64,000 bases of DNA. Source: Rhynochetos jubatus. Its lineage: Eukaryota > Chordata > Aves > Eurypygiformes > Rhynochetidae. The notes beneath the pieces were generated by a model. That model did not search any database and was not told the origin of the DNA. It saw only the letters and a program-made list of their open reading frames with translations. The stretch is from NCBI GenBank assembly GCA_027574665.1, contig CM050655.1, forward strand, positions 15,867,170 to 15,931,169. Direction: 5' to 3'. Both the position numbers and the translations under genes were made by a program. Of the stretch, positions 1 through 11,260 are shown in pieces (position 1 is the first letter of the stretch; each line of letters starts with the position of its first letter).

Positions 1-2200
1 AATATGCCAGTAATGTGTCAATTCAACCCTGATGACAGCAACTCACATGTCTTAGCTCATAAGTATATTGGACGATCATGATTTATTCATATCAGTGATA
101 AAATGTACAGAAATTTTCCATGGAACTCTTCAAGATTTTTCTCCCTCTAAATTTTAGAAATAACTAACTACAAATTAATTGGTTATGGATTACATACACA
201 GGTTACACATAAATGTGTGATGAGGAACACAGTCTGCCTAACAACAGAAAACAATTTAAGCGTATTCATTTGGGGTTGAATTTATGACATGCTCGCAGAG
301 AGTATCAAAACACTACTTTAGAAGGACCATTCCTTCCCATGAGTTTGAAGAGCACCAAGTACAATGGGGCTTTGATTTCACTGTGAGGTCTTTGAGAGCC
401 TCGTGATAGCAGAAAATATTACAGGAAGCAACAATACACCAAGTCTTTAAGCATTCCATCCTAGGGAATGTTTGGGGAAGAACAACTTTATTTGCTTTTC
501 TGTGAACTCTGGAAACATACAGCCAGTGAAAGAAAAGGATAAAAAGTGGAAAAAGAGATAAAGAAATAGACTAGACAGTATGCAAATGCAGGACCTGACA
601 AGACCACTATATATGGCAGGCTATAAAAGGTCTTGCTTTCTTCTCCCTAGTTGTGAACTGGGCTAGGGGTCTCACAAGGGTTAGCCTGAGCTTGTGACTG
701 ATCCCAATACACTGTTATGTTCCAGAAAACGTGGTGGTAGCCTGGCATGGCTACCTGGAGAGATAGCTTCCCTTGATGAAACCGGATTTCCCAATTCCAC
801 TGCTCCACAGCCAAGCTTAGTTAAACTATGGTCAGCAGTTGCCTTTACTAAGCATCCAGCATAAGTTAGAGTCATTTTAATTAAGAAATTAAATAAGAAA
901 ATGAAAAGTAGTAATTTAACCAGTCCTAAAAAAAAGAAGACAAACACAATCTCATTATTCTGAACTAATACGCCATTTTAATTTATTTTTATAAAAGTAT
1001 CCCTTTAGAAAGAATTTCCAGGGGAACTATAAGGAGTCTTTTCCCCAGGTTTGTGGGTTTTTTTTCTTTATTAATAATAAAAAGAATTCATGAGACAAGA
1101 AAGGAACTTAAGGACAGGTATCGGTAGGATAAGGGAGTTTTTTAGCTATATGCTTCGTTTGACTACAAAACTCATAATAATAATTTTTAAAAAAAATAAT
1201 CTGGAGTCTGACCTTCTAAGTCCCTGATGCATAACATTTAGTATGATGTGGAAGTAAAAAATGTTTTTCTAGTATGCAAACACAAAGTAAAGCACGAAGG
1301 GAAAAACCCCACACCCAACACTGTAACATTTTGAAGAAAATTAAGTTGGCCACACACTGGCAACTGGATCTTGAGTGTCTGGGCATCTAATTAGACTCAA
1401 GAAAAGTTTCAGTTGTTCAATCCCAAATTCCACTTTTCAAGGAATAAATCCCCCAGTATTTGGAGGGAACTAATGAGGGAACATCCTGTGTAGTATCAGA
1501 ATATACTCTACATCTGCTGCATTGAAACAAATTTGTAGAGACCAATGGTACAAAATTACAAATGGTCTGCTACTTTTGGCAACCACACACGTTGCTTCAA
1601 ATACTTTCAGCTGCTGAAGGAATTGAAGGGGGACTGTAATTCAGATAAGACAATCCTCTTCGAATCATGGTCTGAGAAACAGTAAAATTTAAATGACTCT
1701 GCTTTCCAAATTAATTCTCTCTACTAGACATTTCTGTTTTATAGCTCCAAACACAAGAATAAACAAAAAATTATCTAATATTTATACCTATATTAGCAAA
1801 AAATGCTGCAAGCCATTTCTGACATTTTTAAACTTAATAAATGACAAAATTGTTTCCGCTATAATCTAGACCGTGACTTTGTACTTATCAAACATCCATG
1901 CCGGACATTTTAGCAGCCTATTTTCATATGTGATGCTATTAATAGAGGAGGCCAAATTATTGTAGTACTAGGATGACAAGGAGGAACAGTGATCTTATGT
2001 TCTGGTTGGCCTTCCAATTCCAATGACCTTTAACAAGAAAGGGCAAGAGAATTTTGCTTATTTAACAGAAACTGTGGAGCTTCAGAAGATTCAAAGCATT
2101 TCAGAATATATTTCCCTTATCCTTACATAAGAAAAATTATCACTTCTCGCTTGAATTTACCTTTTGGTTTTCACTTAATGTTAAATTGCAAGGTTGAAAG
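1..2200. other. unassigned noncoding AT-rich DNA
   Basis: No exon, RNA gene or recognisable repeat can be supported here. Short open frames occur on both strands but have no recognisable domain and are the length expected by chance. The interval 630-860 is locally less AT-rich (it contains a run of ordinary mixed sequence read as a minus-strand frame with no known family), but it shows no splice or domain signature. A few short T and A runs, for example near 1060 and 1190, are simple low complexity. Confidence 0.7.
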
Positions 2201-2600
2201 CAGGGTGCAACTGGATCAAAAATGTAAATGAACATCAGATAATTCTTATGCATTTAGGCTTAATTGAGTGTAATTGATATGTCTGGTGTGCAGCCAAATT
2301 CAACTATTGTGAAAAGCACCTAATGTATGGACATTATTTTTGGACTACTGAATGCCAGAAAATAATGAGCTGGCATTCAGCTTTGGTGAATCAGACCTTG
2401 AATTTTCATCTAAGAGCAGTTTTGAATTATTACTGAAGATAAGGTGTAAATGTGCAAGGGAATTTTACCCATGTTTCTCCCATGAATCATAAATGAGGAA
2501 AAAAATTACAGTCTAAATTGCACTTAAAAGGAATAAAGTCTTTTCATGTCATACATGATTTATCAAAATGATCTCATTTTAAGAGTACTGTGGTGTATCT
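2200..2600. other. candidate conserved noncoding element with hairpin
   Basis: The stretch has several TAAT/ATTA homeodomain-type cores (for example TTAATTGAG and TGTAATTGAT near 2260-2280) and a perfect 11-bp inverted repeat at 2348-2358 and 2370-2380 with an 11-nt AT-rich loop. There is no coding frame. Dense homeodomain cores in otherwise complex sequence are typical of developmental enhancers, but conservation cannot be judged from one genome, so this is only a candidate. Confidence 0.25.
2348..2380. repeat. 11-bp perfect inverted repeat (hairpin)
   Basis: CTGAATGCCAG at 2348-2358 is the exact reverse complement of CTGGCATTCAG at 2370-2380; the loop is AAAATAATGAG. The stem does not extend beyond 11 bp on either side, so it is too short for a microRNA precursor. 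It may be a binding palindrome or chance. Confidence 0.9.
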
Positions 2601-5600
2601 TGATTAATAACATTAGTAAGCATGATGGATGGCCTCTTTAATGGTAACATAGAATTTATTGGCAAAATCCTTACTTTCACCAAAAAGGATGGGAAGTAAA
2701 ACACACAGCACCTAGTAACTTGCAGAAACAGCTTAAGTAAACTCTCCCCTAAGTATTTTGCGTTTAGACATCTTTGAAAATTCTTCGTTTGAATTTATTC
2801 TCAGTATCATTTTGGAAACAAGTAACAGGTTTTACTTAACGTGTCAGCTCTAACTCCTACAAAAGTCACTTTGCAGTTCCTTGCAAAACAAGCTGAACTC
2901 TGCATGTACTGTAAGAGGATGTGGTGTATTAAGGTCTTTCAAGAACATCGGCCCCATTCCCTTATGACCTTTTTCAATATCCTCTTCATTTTGCTTTAAT
3001 ATCCTAAATGCTTCCCTTCTCCCATTACTCCATCTTCCCTCCCCGCCGCCCCCCCCCCCCCACCACCACTTCTTTTTTTTTAAGCCTGCTGCAGCCTGCC
3101 CTAACTAATTTCCTTTTGGGCTGACAGATCAGAGGCCTTCCTACCACTGCTCCTTTTAGACCTGTGAAACCCTCCTCGTAATCCTGCTGCTTGTCCACAA
3201 TTAATCTTTCCAGTTGCCACATTATTAACACTACCACCCACAGACAGAGGATGCCTGAGCACGGCTGGACACTCGCTTCCCCACTGGAGCATCAAAGTTG
3301 TCAATCACACACTAGCCAGAAAGTTGCCTGCTGTCAACATCAGAGGTTTTCATCCTCTCCTACCCGCTGATCAAACATTTTTCTTCAGAAGATTAATTCC
3401 AAGTCCCCACCCATTTCCTCCCATATCCTCTTTCCCTTTTAGGTTTACTCAATGATCCCTCTTCTGTATGGAAAAGGAAGCAGTGTATAATAGAAATCCT
3501 TTCAAAACAAAAGTTCAGCAAAACTAAATTTAAATCCCAGCTGTTATCAACCTCTCCCCTTCTCCCCCCTCCTCCCTGTGCAAGTTAAACACCTTAAAGA
3601 GCTTGGATTAGACCTAGTCACAAATGCCTTTCTTTGATCAAAGGCTCCAAGACTTTACACAAATGTAATCACAAGGCAATGACTGCATCTAAGGAGCCTG
3701 AATTGATTTGTTCTACTGTAACATACAGCGTACAAAAACACCCGTTAGTTTTTTTGACTTCCAAGACCATTCTTTTTCAACTTATATCAATAAACCCAAG
3801 AATTTTAGGATCTTCTTAACACTATTTTTGCAAGATCAGTAGCAAAAAAAAGCTGACTTATTATTATTGTATGGTATTTGCCTTATATCATTTTAGAAAA
3901 CTATCTCGGCTACCTAGATTTAAAGGCAGAAGGATGCAAGAGATTCTGCTGCTTACTCCATTCAGTTTAATGAGTTGAAGGAAAGTAACTGCACTGTTAC
4001 CACCCCTCCCTAATCATATATCAGATTCTAATATTTTCATTTTTGATGAATCAAACCTTGCTGCTCAAGAAGCTCAGTATCTTTCATTATGGTAGATATC
4101 AGGATCCGTCCCTGAGGGAGCACTTACACATTTTAGCAACACAACAGTGAATGAAAGGAATACCCATTAACATAATCCAACAAGCAATCTATTAACTGTA
4201 CAATTTATTGTTAGGTTTTAAAGTATGAAGAATAAATCCATTTAAAATCACACTACAAAATAAATGCAAAGTTGCTAGATCATACTCACTTCTAAAATGG
4301 ATTTTTGAGTGCTTTTTCTTCTATTAAACTGCTACTAATGAAAATCAGGAAATCAACAAAAGACCCCTAAAGGTATAAAACATTAAAGGAAAATCTTCTG
4401 GCCTTGACTCTTGGTTTTGATTTTGGAAAGTAAGTTCAAGCAAGAAGTATAAATTTTATCTTTCATTTCTTTATCAACCTCTACCTTCCTCACCTTCTGG
4501 GAACACACAAGCTACCTTGTTCTCATCTACAGCATGCAGGATTCAACGGGATTGCACTCTAGTAAAATAAATTGCAAGGAAAAAAAACAAAAAAAGACCT
4601 CAACACAAATAAGCCTGTCATACCCCAAACCAGAAAGCTCTGCAACTCCGCTAGAGAATTTTGAGTTGTCATAGACAACTATTCTTTGAGGTCCCTTGTA
4701 AAGTGAACCACAAATAAACTTGTAGATGCTAGCATATGTTAACCTTTTTCTAAGTTCCTCCCTCACTAATGCCCAAACATAATTTATTGCATTTCACTCA
4801 TCATCCAACAGCTCTGAAGGAGTGAAAGAACTCTCCTGAGTTCTTAGATACTACAGCTTCAACAGAAGATGAAAAAGCACAGGTAAGTCACTTATGTGAA
4901 GGGAAGTACATTGATAATGTATTGGATTCCAAGTTTCCTACAGACATTCCCTGCAATATTTTTCAACCAATTGTATCACAGCTACAAAACACAGCATTAC
5001 AGGAGTAATTACTGACATTTGTATACAAGCTACATATAAACACAGATGCAGAACTCAAATACACGTTACATATAATACAGTAATTTATTACTTTTCATAG
5101 AGCTGTATTTTGAAATATAGACGATTTGGAACTCCTACACTTGTTTTTGCCAATCTTAGGTCCACCGATTCTTCAAAAGCAAAGATAGGATCACCAAGAT
5201 GAATTGCATTTTTGGACAGGAACCTCTGAGACTATTTCATAAATTAAATCAGTAACATAGTATCATTGCTTGCAAACATATTCAATGACAATCAGAAGAA
5301 TGCAGAACTGTGTATATTTTTCACTGACCAAACATAACAGTTTGCAACATTAGAGGTTTCATTCTGCTGTCCCCTGCTTGCTTAATTTTTCCAGATGTAT
5401 GGACAATGATCCAAAAATGAAAGCTAGATCCTAAAAATCATAACAGCAGTTTAATGACTATTGTTGAGTTGCACTGATCTCCTTGCTTAATAGGCTCAGG
5501 AATTAAGAAATGGGAAAGTGAAAAATGCTTTCAAGTCATCTTCATTCTGTCATGTGGGAATAAAACTGAATTGCAGCAAAAACGTCTTGTCACACTACTT

Positions 5601-7600
5601 AGTCAGCAGAAGGGGGTGCTGTAGTGTAACCTATTTAAAATGCAAATAGAGTAACTTTTGTAATAGCAGATTAAAACTAGCATTTTATTCACTTGGCATA
5701 CCCACAGCATACTGAATGCTGGAATCAGACTTGTCACTGCACACCGCAGGTTATTAATAGAGCTCAGAATGGTGTTGCTAAATGTGCAAGTTAAAAGCAA
5801 ATAAACAAAAATGGATTTATCTGTGGTATTTGTTCTCTGGGAGAATTCAGCAAGGACTGCCTTACACAGCACATTTGTTTATCCAAGACCACCGAGGGGT
5901 TTTTTTGGGGGGATTTTTTTCTAAATTTAAAGTATTTGATTGACAGCCACTTACCACATCTAGAAGTTCTGGGATATGGGATCTATAACATTAATATTCT
6001 AGAGAAAACCACAATTATTTTCAACCTGGACAAATAAATCTATTAAATAAGACACACAGGAAAAGAGTCTATGGTGAAAACCCACTACTTTCTAATAGGT
6101 CTTTCTGGACTGTCGTGAGCTACCACCACTGAGAAAACACAAAGTCAAAGGTTTCAGCAGAACCAAATCAACACATTGTGCTATGGCTTTACACTTCATT
6201 TTCCTACAATGTCAGGTGTTAGGGCAGGCAAGTGGGTTTCCACTCTATATTCAAGCCAATTTCTGTGTTCTTCATCTCGATCTCTCAGAGATTCATCAAA
6301 AATGCGATTTAATTACATCTCCTCCCCCCTCCTCCCCCTCCCCAAAAGAGTGTAAACATGACTCCTTTTTATCTCCTGATACATCTGGACAAGTAGACAA
6401 TGTGCTAAAACAAAATAAATCTGCCCTGACAGTCACATCAAAGGGTTCAGCTAGGGGCTTGCAGCTACTTAAGGCACAGGAATGTTGTTGCTAAGCATCG
6501 CTCTACAACCTATCAGTCCCTTAAAGAAGAGCTTTTTTCTTTCAGAGGGAGATGAGGAAAGCTGGAGAGTGGGAACCAGACTGCAAAGGGAGATTGGGGA
6601 TTTTGGAGGATTTTGAAGCTTAAAGTGAATTGTGTGAAAGAAAAGGGGGTTTGATTTGTTTTGTTTTGCCATGCCTCATGACATACAGTCTACATTGCAG
6701 GGAGCAGTAGTGGGGGGGGAATAGAGGAGGAATGAGGGGTTAAAACTTGTTGATGAAACGTCTTCTGAATTTTCCCCTTGGATAAAACCAAGCAAAGTCT
6801 TTGATATCCTTTTTCAAATCCCTGTACTTACGGTAGATTCAAAATAGAAAGACTGTGACCAAAAGCAATAGGGCTGGGATACCAATCCTGTTAAAACATA
6901 TTGCAAAATGCATCCCGTGCCCTGCTTTTCTGCCAAGCATTCGATAAATACGTGTACATTCCTAAACATATGAAATAAGGAACAATGTCCATGCCTAATA
7001 AACATGCTCTACAGAGAAAGGAAACTCATGATACATATGCACATAACACAATTTGGTGTTCAATTTGCTAGTAAAAACCATTCCCTTTAGAGAGAAGCCT
7101 TCACTGAAATCATCAGTCTTCCACACCATGCCCTGCAGGACTTCATTTTTACATGTTTAGTGCTTAAAACTTGAAGCCAAAAGAAGGTAAAACCATGCTA
7201 AAATCAGACCTCAGAACTACATTAATTATAACCACAGCTGTGGTGAAATGGACAGCTAAAAGTTCTAATTATGCTCTCCTCTCACAGATGCAGAAACACC
7301 AAGGCAGACAGACGATCCAGACTGAAAAGTATGAAACAATTCGTTTCAAAGCTTAATTATCATGAAGGTAAGCTAAGAAAACTCGTAGTTTGGTTACAGT
7401 ATCACTGAGAGGTGAAAGAACTTCGATCGCACATATTTGACTTTTTAAATCGGTTTAAAAGTTAAAAAAAAAATCCTCTTTCCTTTTTAAAAATTAAACA
7501 AAGAAAATGTGAAATGGACTCATTCTACATGCAGGGTAACTATCAAGAACATGAACAATTACTGAGCCCATGATATTACACAAATAAATAACACTTAGCA
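2600..7600. other. unassigned noncoding DNA with pyrimidine tracts
   Basis: No gene, RNA gene or interspersed repeat recognised. Low-complexity content includes a polypyrimidine tract at 3011-3081, C/T-rich runs near 3550-3575 and 6320-6344, and a G/T run near 5896-5920. Open frames such as those at 5603-5872 (minus) and 6183-6494 (plus) have no recognisable family and no domain pattern; they are treated as chance. Confidence 0.7.
3011..3081. repeat. polypyrimidine low-complexity tract with 13-C run
   Basis: Almost pure C/T (with a few A and one G) for about 70 bases, including an uninterrupted C run at 3049-3061, a short CCA repeat and a T run ending at 3081. The reverse strand is therefore G/A-rich. 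This is simple sequence, likely to be length-polymorphic and hard to sequence; no function is implied. Confidence 0.85.
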
Positions 7601-7619
7601 TTATCTTCAGCACTATCAT

Positions 7620-8250
7620 ATTTATTAAACAGTGACTGAGGGCAGCAGTAACCATTTTTATTGTCCCATATAGCTCTTATTTTCTAATTAAACAGAAGGT
7701 TATTTCCACTGCCAATGCAGCCATTTATCTTATTTGAGTGTTACATAATATTTTTGCCAGCCATGCCTGACTATAAAGTGTTCTGTGTGGTGAACTGTGG
7801 CCCAACTTGCTTTCCTGTTTGGTAATCATAGAAATGGGCCATTTTGTGCTGTGTTAATAAATAAACTTTTTGCAATTTCTCCTAAAACATGATAAAGCTC
7901 ATACTTTGTCCTACCCTCTAGCTTCAATACAAGGGCAATGAGCTGTATTATTAAAGATATAGGTCAAGCAAACCTGATGATTTCAGTCCTGTGGGGTGCT
8001 TTAGAATCTGTTGTCATATTACTGAGATCATTCTGCTGTTCCTAATTATTCCTCTTGGTTGCTTCACATTTCAAGTGATTTCTCTCACACTTATGTCAAA
8101 ATTTATAAGCTGCTCTATGTAGCAACACTACATTATTTCCTCACTTGTTATGGTAATATAGGACAGAAACTAGGAGAATGCTTTAATCTAGCTGACAAGG
8201 ATAATGTAGTCTAGATATGTAATAAACTTTGTATTCTACTAGAGAGTTGT
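7620..8250. other. candidate conserved noncoding element
   Basis: A long block of complex sequence without simple repeats, containing homeodomain-type cores (CTAATTAAAC, CCTAATTATTCC), GATAA and SOX-like ATTGT motifs. All frames are broken by stops, so it is not an exon. The combination of motif density and lack of decay-type low complexity is what suggests constraint, but this is inference; alignment to other amniotes would decide. Confidence 0.22.
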
Positions 8251-8835
8251 GCTTTTTTCCCTACTATGAAACATTTCATAGAGATAGACATCTTAGAAAA
8301 ACTAATTGCTACAATAACTTGAATATTCTCTTATCTGAGCTGCTTTTATCAGAAAAAATGTATCAGCATTAAAGCATTCACTCCAATAGCTTGTGCATTC
8401 TCCTCATTCCCATAATTGCTATTCTGCAATGTTCTGTTGACTGTAGTGTAAAACTACATCCTGCCGAAGGAAACCTATTTCCAAGAAATCTGTGCATCAC
8501 ACAAACAGTGCAAAACATTTGTAATTAACAGGCTGGGCTTTAACAGCACTGTAACACATCCTGGGCTGACTGGCAGAAAATTTTATTTGCACTAAGTAGC
8601 TTGAGACTGGGAAAACATAAAATCAACTTTATGTGATAGCTTCATATTCTACCGTGCCTTTTGAAGGATTTCAAAATGTAAAGAAAGCTTCTAGTGGAAA
8701 AGGTAGTCTAATAAAAGGTTTGAAATCGAAAGCTAGTGTGGGTACTGCTTACTGTGGGGGTTAACCTATGGATGCATCATTTTGTTCAAAACTTACTAGG
8801 GGGTACAAAATGATGTTAACATCCACATGCACATA

Positions 8836-8925
8836 CCAAAAAAACCCCAAAACAACAAAAAACCCCCTCACAAACAAACAACAAAAAAACCAAACAACAA
8901 CCAACAAAACAAAACACAACACAAC
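8836..8925. repeat. C/A-only low-complexity tract, (CAAAA)n-like
   Basis: About 90 bases made of C and A with a single T and no G, in irregular CAAAA/CAAC units. The opposite strand is therefore G/T only. A similar tract in the same orientation occurs at 62270-62344, and shorter T/G-only mirror tracts occur at 55981-56017 and near 5896-5920. It does not encode anything. Confidence 0.9.
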
Positions 8926-9302
8926 TCCAGTTACAGATGTCATGTAACTCAAACATGACATCCATCCTAGTATTTCTAGGGATAATTTTGCTGAAATAGC
9001 TTGTATGTGCAATCTTCTGTATTTGTCAAATGTTCAATGGATTTTTAAATTACTTTTAGTCATAAGCAAACTGAAAAAACACTAATATATGAATAAAAAA
9101 TGACCTACTGACTCAAAGTTTTGTGCTGTATCATCATGGTAATACAAGAGCAAGTCCACGGCATCGAAGCTATCAGAAAATAAAATAGGAATAGGAGCAC
9201 TGGTCTACAAAGGCAACCTTCAGAGGGACTTTTTCCAGACACATCAAAAATAATAATTAAATGAGCATGCCTACAGGAGATAAAGATGAAGCTAGCATTG
9301 TC

Positions 9303-9320
9303 GGGGGGTGGGGGGGGGGG
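9303..9320 (+). repeat. G homopolymer run interrupted once
   Basis: Six G, one T, then eleven G. Counting single G bases as loops, the run satisfies a four-tract G-quadruplex pattern. It is simple sequence and likely unstable in length; assembly errors are also common at such runs. Confidence 0.85.
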
Positions 9321-9413
9321 AATAAAATACGGAACAGACTTCTGGTTCTGTCCCTGTTCTTACTTGTGTCTTCCTTCACACAACTGATGATCTGACTGAA
9401 GATAAACTTACAA

Positions 9414-9440
9414 GGGTTGGGGGTGTGAGGGTGGGAAGGG
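9414..9440 (+). other. predicted G-quadruplex motif
   Basis: Five G-tracts of three or more (9414-9416, 9419-9423, 9429-9431, 9433-9435, 9438-9440) are separated by loops of 1-5 nt, which meets the canonical G3+N1-7 pattern. It lies about 90 bp from the long G-run at 9303-9320, so the two form a local G-rich cluster on the plus strand. Folding in vivo is not shown by sequence. Confidence 0.8.
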
Positions 9441-10839
9441 AGTAAGAGGCAGTAAAAAACTCTTCTGAAGGGTTTCACATCTGGATTCCAAATAGAAGAA
9501 CTGGAGTCCCTGTCATGTCCTGACAGTTGGCAGGGTGAATTGTTCATGTGTTTGTAGAGCGAGATTTCCCTCTTGTATGACTTCTTTCTCAGGCAGAAGA
9601 ACCAGCAAGTATGAAAGACACACTTTGTCTCTTCCTTTTGGCCTTTCAGCTACCACCTGTCAATATGTAAAAGTGTCTTGAAAACTGATGATTTTTAAAG
9701 CATATCTATGTTCAGCTTTGTTTCCACAGTGGATAGCCAAAAGAAGGCAATGTCATAGCCAATCTTAAGGCTGATCTCTAATGGAAAGAACATTTAGGCC
9801 TCATAACTTAAAAGACATAATACAATACAAATACAGAAGTTTAAGGGATATAAATTTTCTGATTAACCAATATATTGTAAATTTGTAAAGCACCCTCTTA
9901 GAAAAAAGGAAACAAACTGATCTGAATGATTAACCATAGGAACAGGAAATAATTTTAGGATCTTCACAAATGAAGGCATGAGAGATAAGAACTCATACAC
10001 AAAAGCATTAAACTACAGTGCTGGATGAGCAGTATATTTACATGTTTTACAGTGAACCAAAATAAACTAAAACCAATGACAAATACTGAACACTAGAAAA
10101 GGAGGAGGCAATCAAAAATCAAAGGCAAAACTGGAATACACAAAACTCACTGTTGCAGCGCTAATGTATTAGGATTTCTTAACTCTATCTAAAATAATGT
10201 CCTACATAATGTAGTTCAGAGCTGTCTAAGACTTCTTGTCCATATTTATATATCAGAAATGTATAAGAGGGAGATGAACTCCATAACATTAACCTAATGT
10301 TTATAATTACTTTTCTTAAACTTATTAATAAGTGATGTCCATTTTTAAATTTTATTTGGAAGATACCTTCACCCTGCATGAGAGGAGAGAAAATACAGTG
10401 GTAGAGTTGTTTTATCTCAAAAATCCCTTTCCAAGTTTTGTGTGTGGATTTTTGGAGTCCAGACTGGCCATGAAATACTGGTGAGAACTTTTTATTTCTT
10501 GAGAAGATGGATTTAATGAACACTGTCCTAAAATGTATTGGGTTCTGTCTCTTTGAGAGGCTTTCTATGCTCCCACTGAAGAAATGCTCTAACTAGTTGT
10601 CCCTATCCATAAAATCCAGAAAGCACTTCACAAAGTATATCCCTCAGCTCTAGAAACTACTCCCCCAAATTTGCATAATGGCAGGACATACTACAGTTCA
10701 GGGATGAGAGGAGGGTTTTTTGTAAGACAGAGTATCTGCCCATTTATAGCACTGTTGAACTTTTCTTGGTTTCAGCTGTTACTATAGTTACTTACATGGC
10801 CAACGTGTACTGAGCATTTCCAGTCTTGGCTAAAAAACT

Positions 10840-11260
10840 GCCATTCGCATCTCTAGGAAACCTATTCCAGCAAATTAGTGTTGCCATTAAAACTCCTCTT
10901 TTTTTCTACCCTGTGTACATAAGCTTCAGTTACAACAGCTGGTTCTTTTCATATCCACTGTCCATTAGATGGAACCTCTGATTCTTATTCCTCATGCCAC
11001 TGCTCACTTGAGGTGATGCTATTGACATACTGTGATCAACTCTTCCCTTCACACCCCCTTGGCTACTCAAGATAGGCAGAATTTCTTGGAATTTATCACC
11101 ATAACTTATTAGTCTTCTAAGAAATCACTTGCCTTGTCCCACTCAGTTCTCTCTCCAGTCTCCCACCAACTTTCTAGAACCACAGGTTTCTCCAAATGTA
11201 AACATGGTGTTCTAGTAGCAGTTGCACCACTAATAAATACAATGTCAATATTAAAATTTC
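10840..11260 (-). mobile_element. probable ancient CR1/L3-like LINE relic
   Basis: Read on the minus strand, the block resembles, with heavy decay, the C-terminal ORF2 region of CR1/L3 elements. On the plus strand the familiar antisense landmarks appear in order: a phrase like GAAACCTATTCCAGCA near 10858, an AACTCCTC stretch near 10890, CTCTCTCCAGTCTCC near 11150, and near 11210-11245 a GTGTTCTAGTAGCAGTTGCACCA-type phrase matching the region that normally reads as the antisense of the conserved W-SPQ segment. No open frame remains. This is recalled family pattern, not an alignment, so the limits and the class are uncertain. Confidence 0.4.

Larger units (their letters stand above)
8250..10830. 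other. unassigned noncoding DNA with CA and G-rich simple sequence
   Basis: No coding exon or RNA gene seen. It holds the C/A tract at 8836-8925 and the G-rich clusters at 9303-9320 and 9414-9440, annotated separately. The minus-strand frames at 8761-9012 and 9257-9547 are translations through these simple tracts and are artefacts. Confidence 0.7.
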
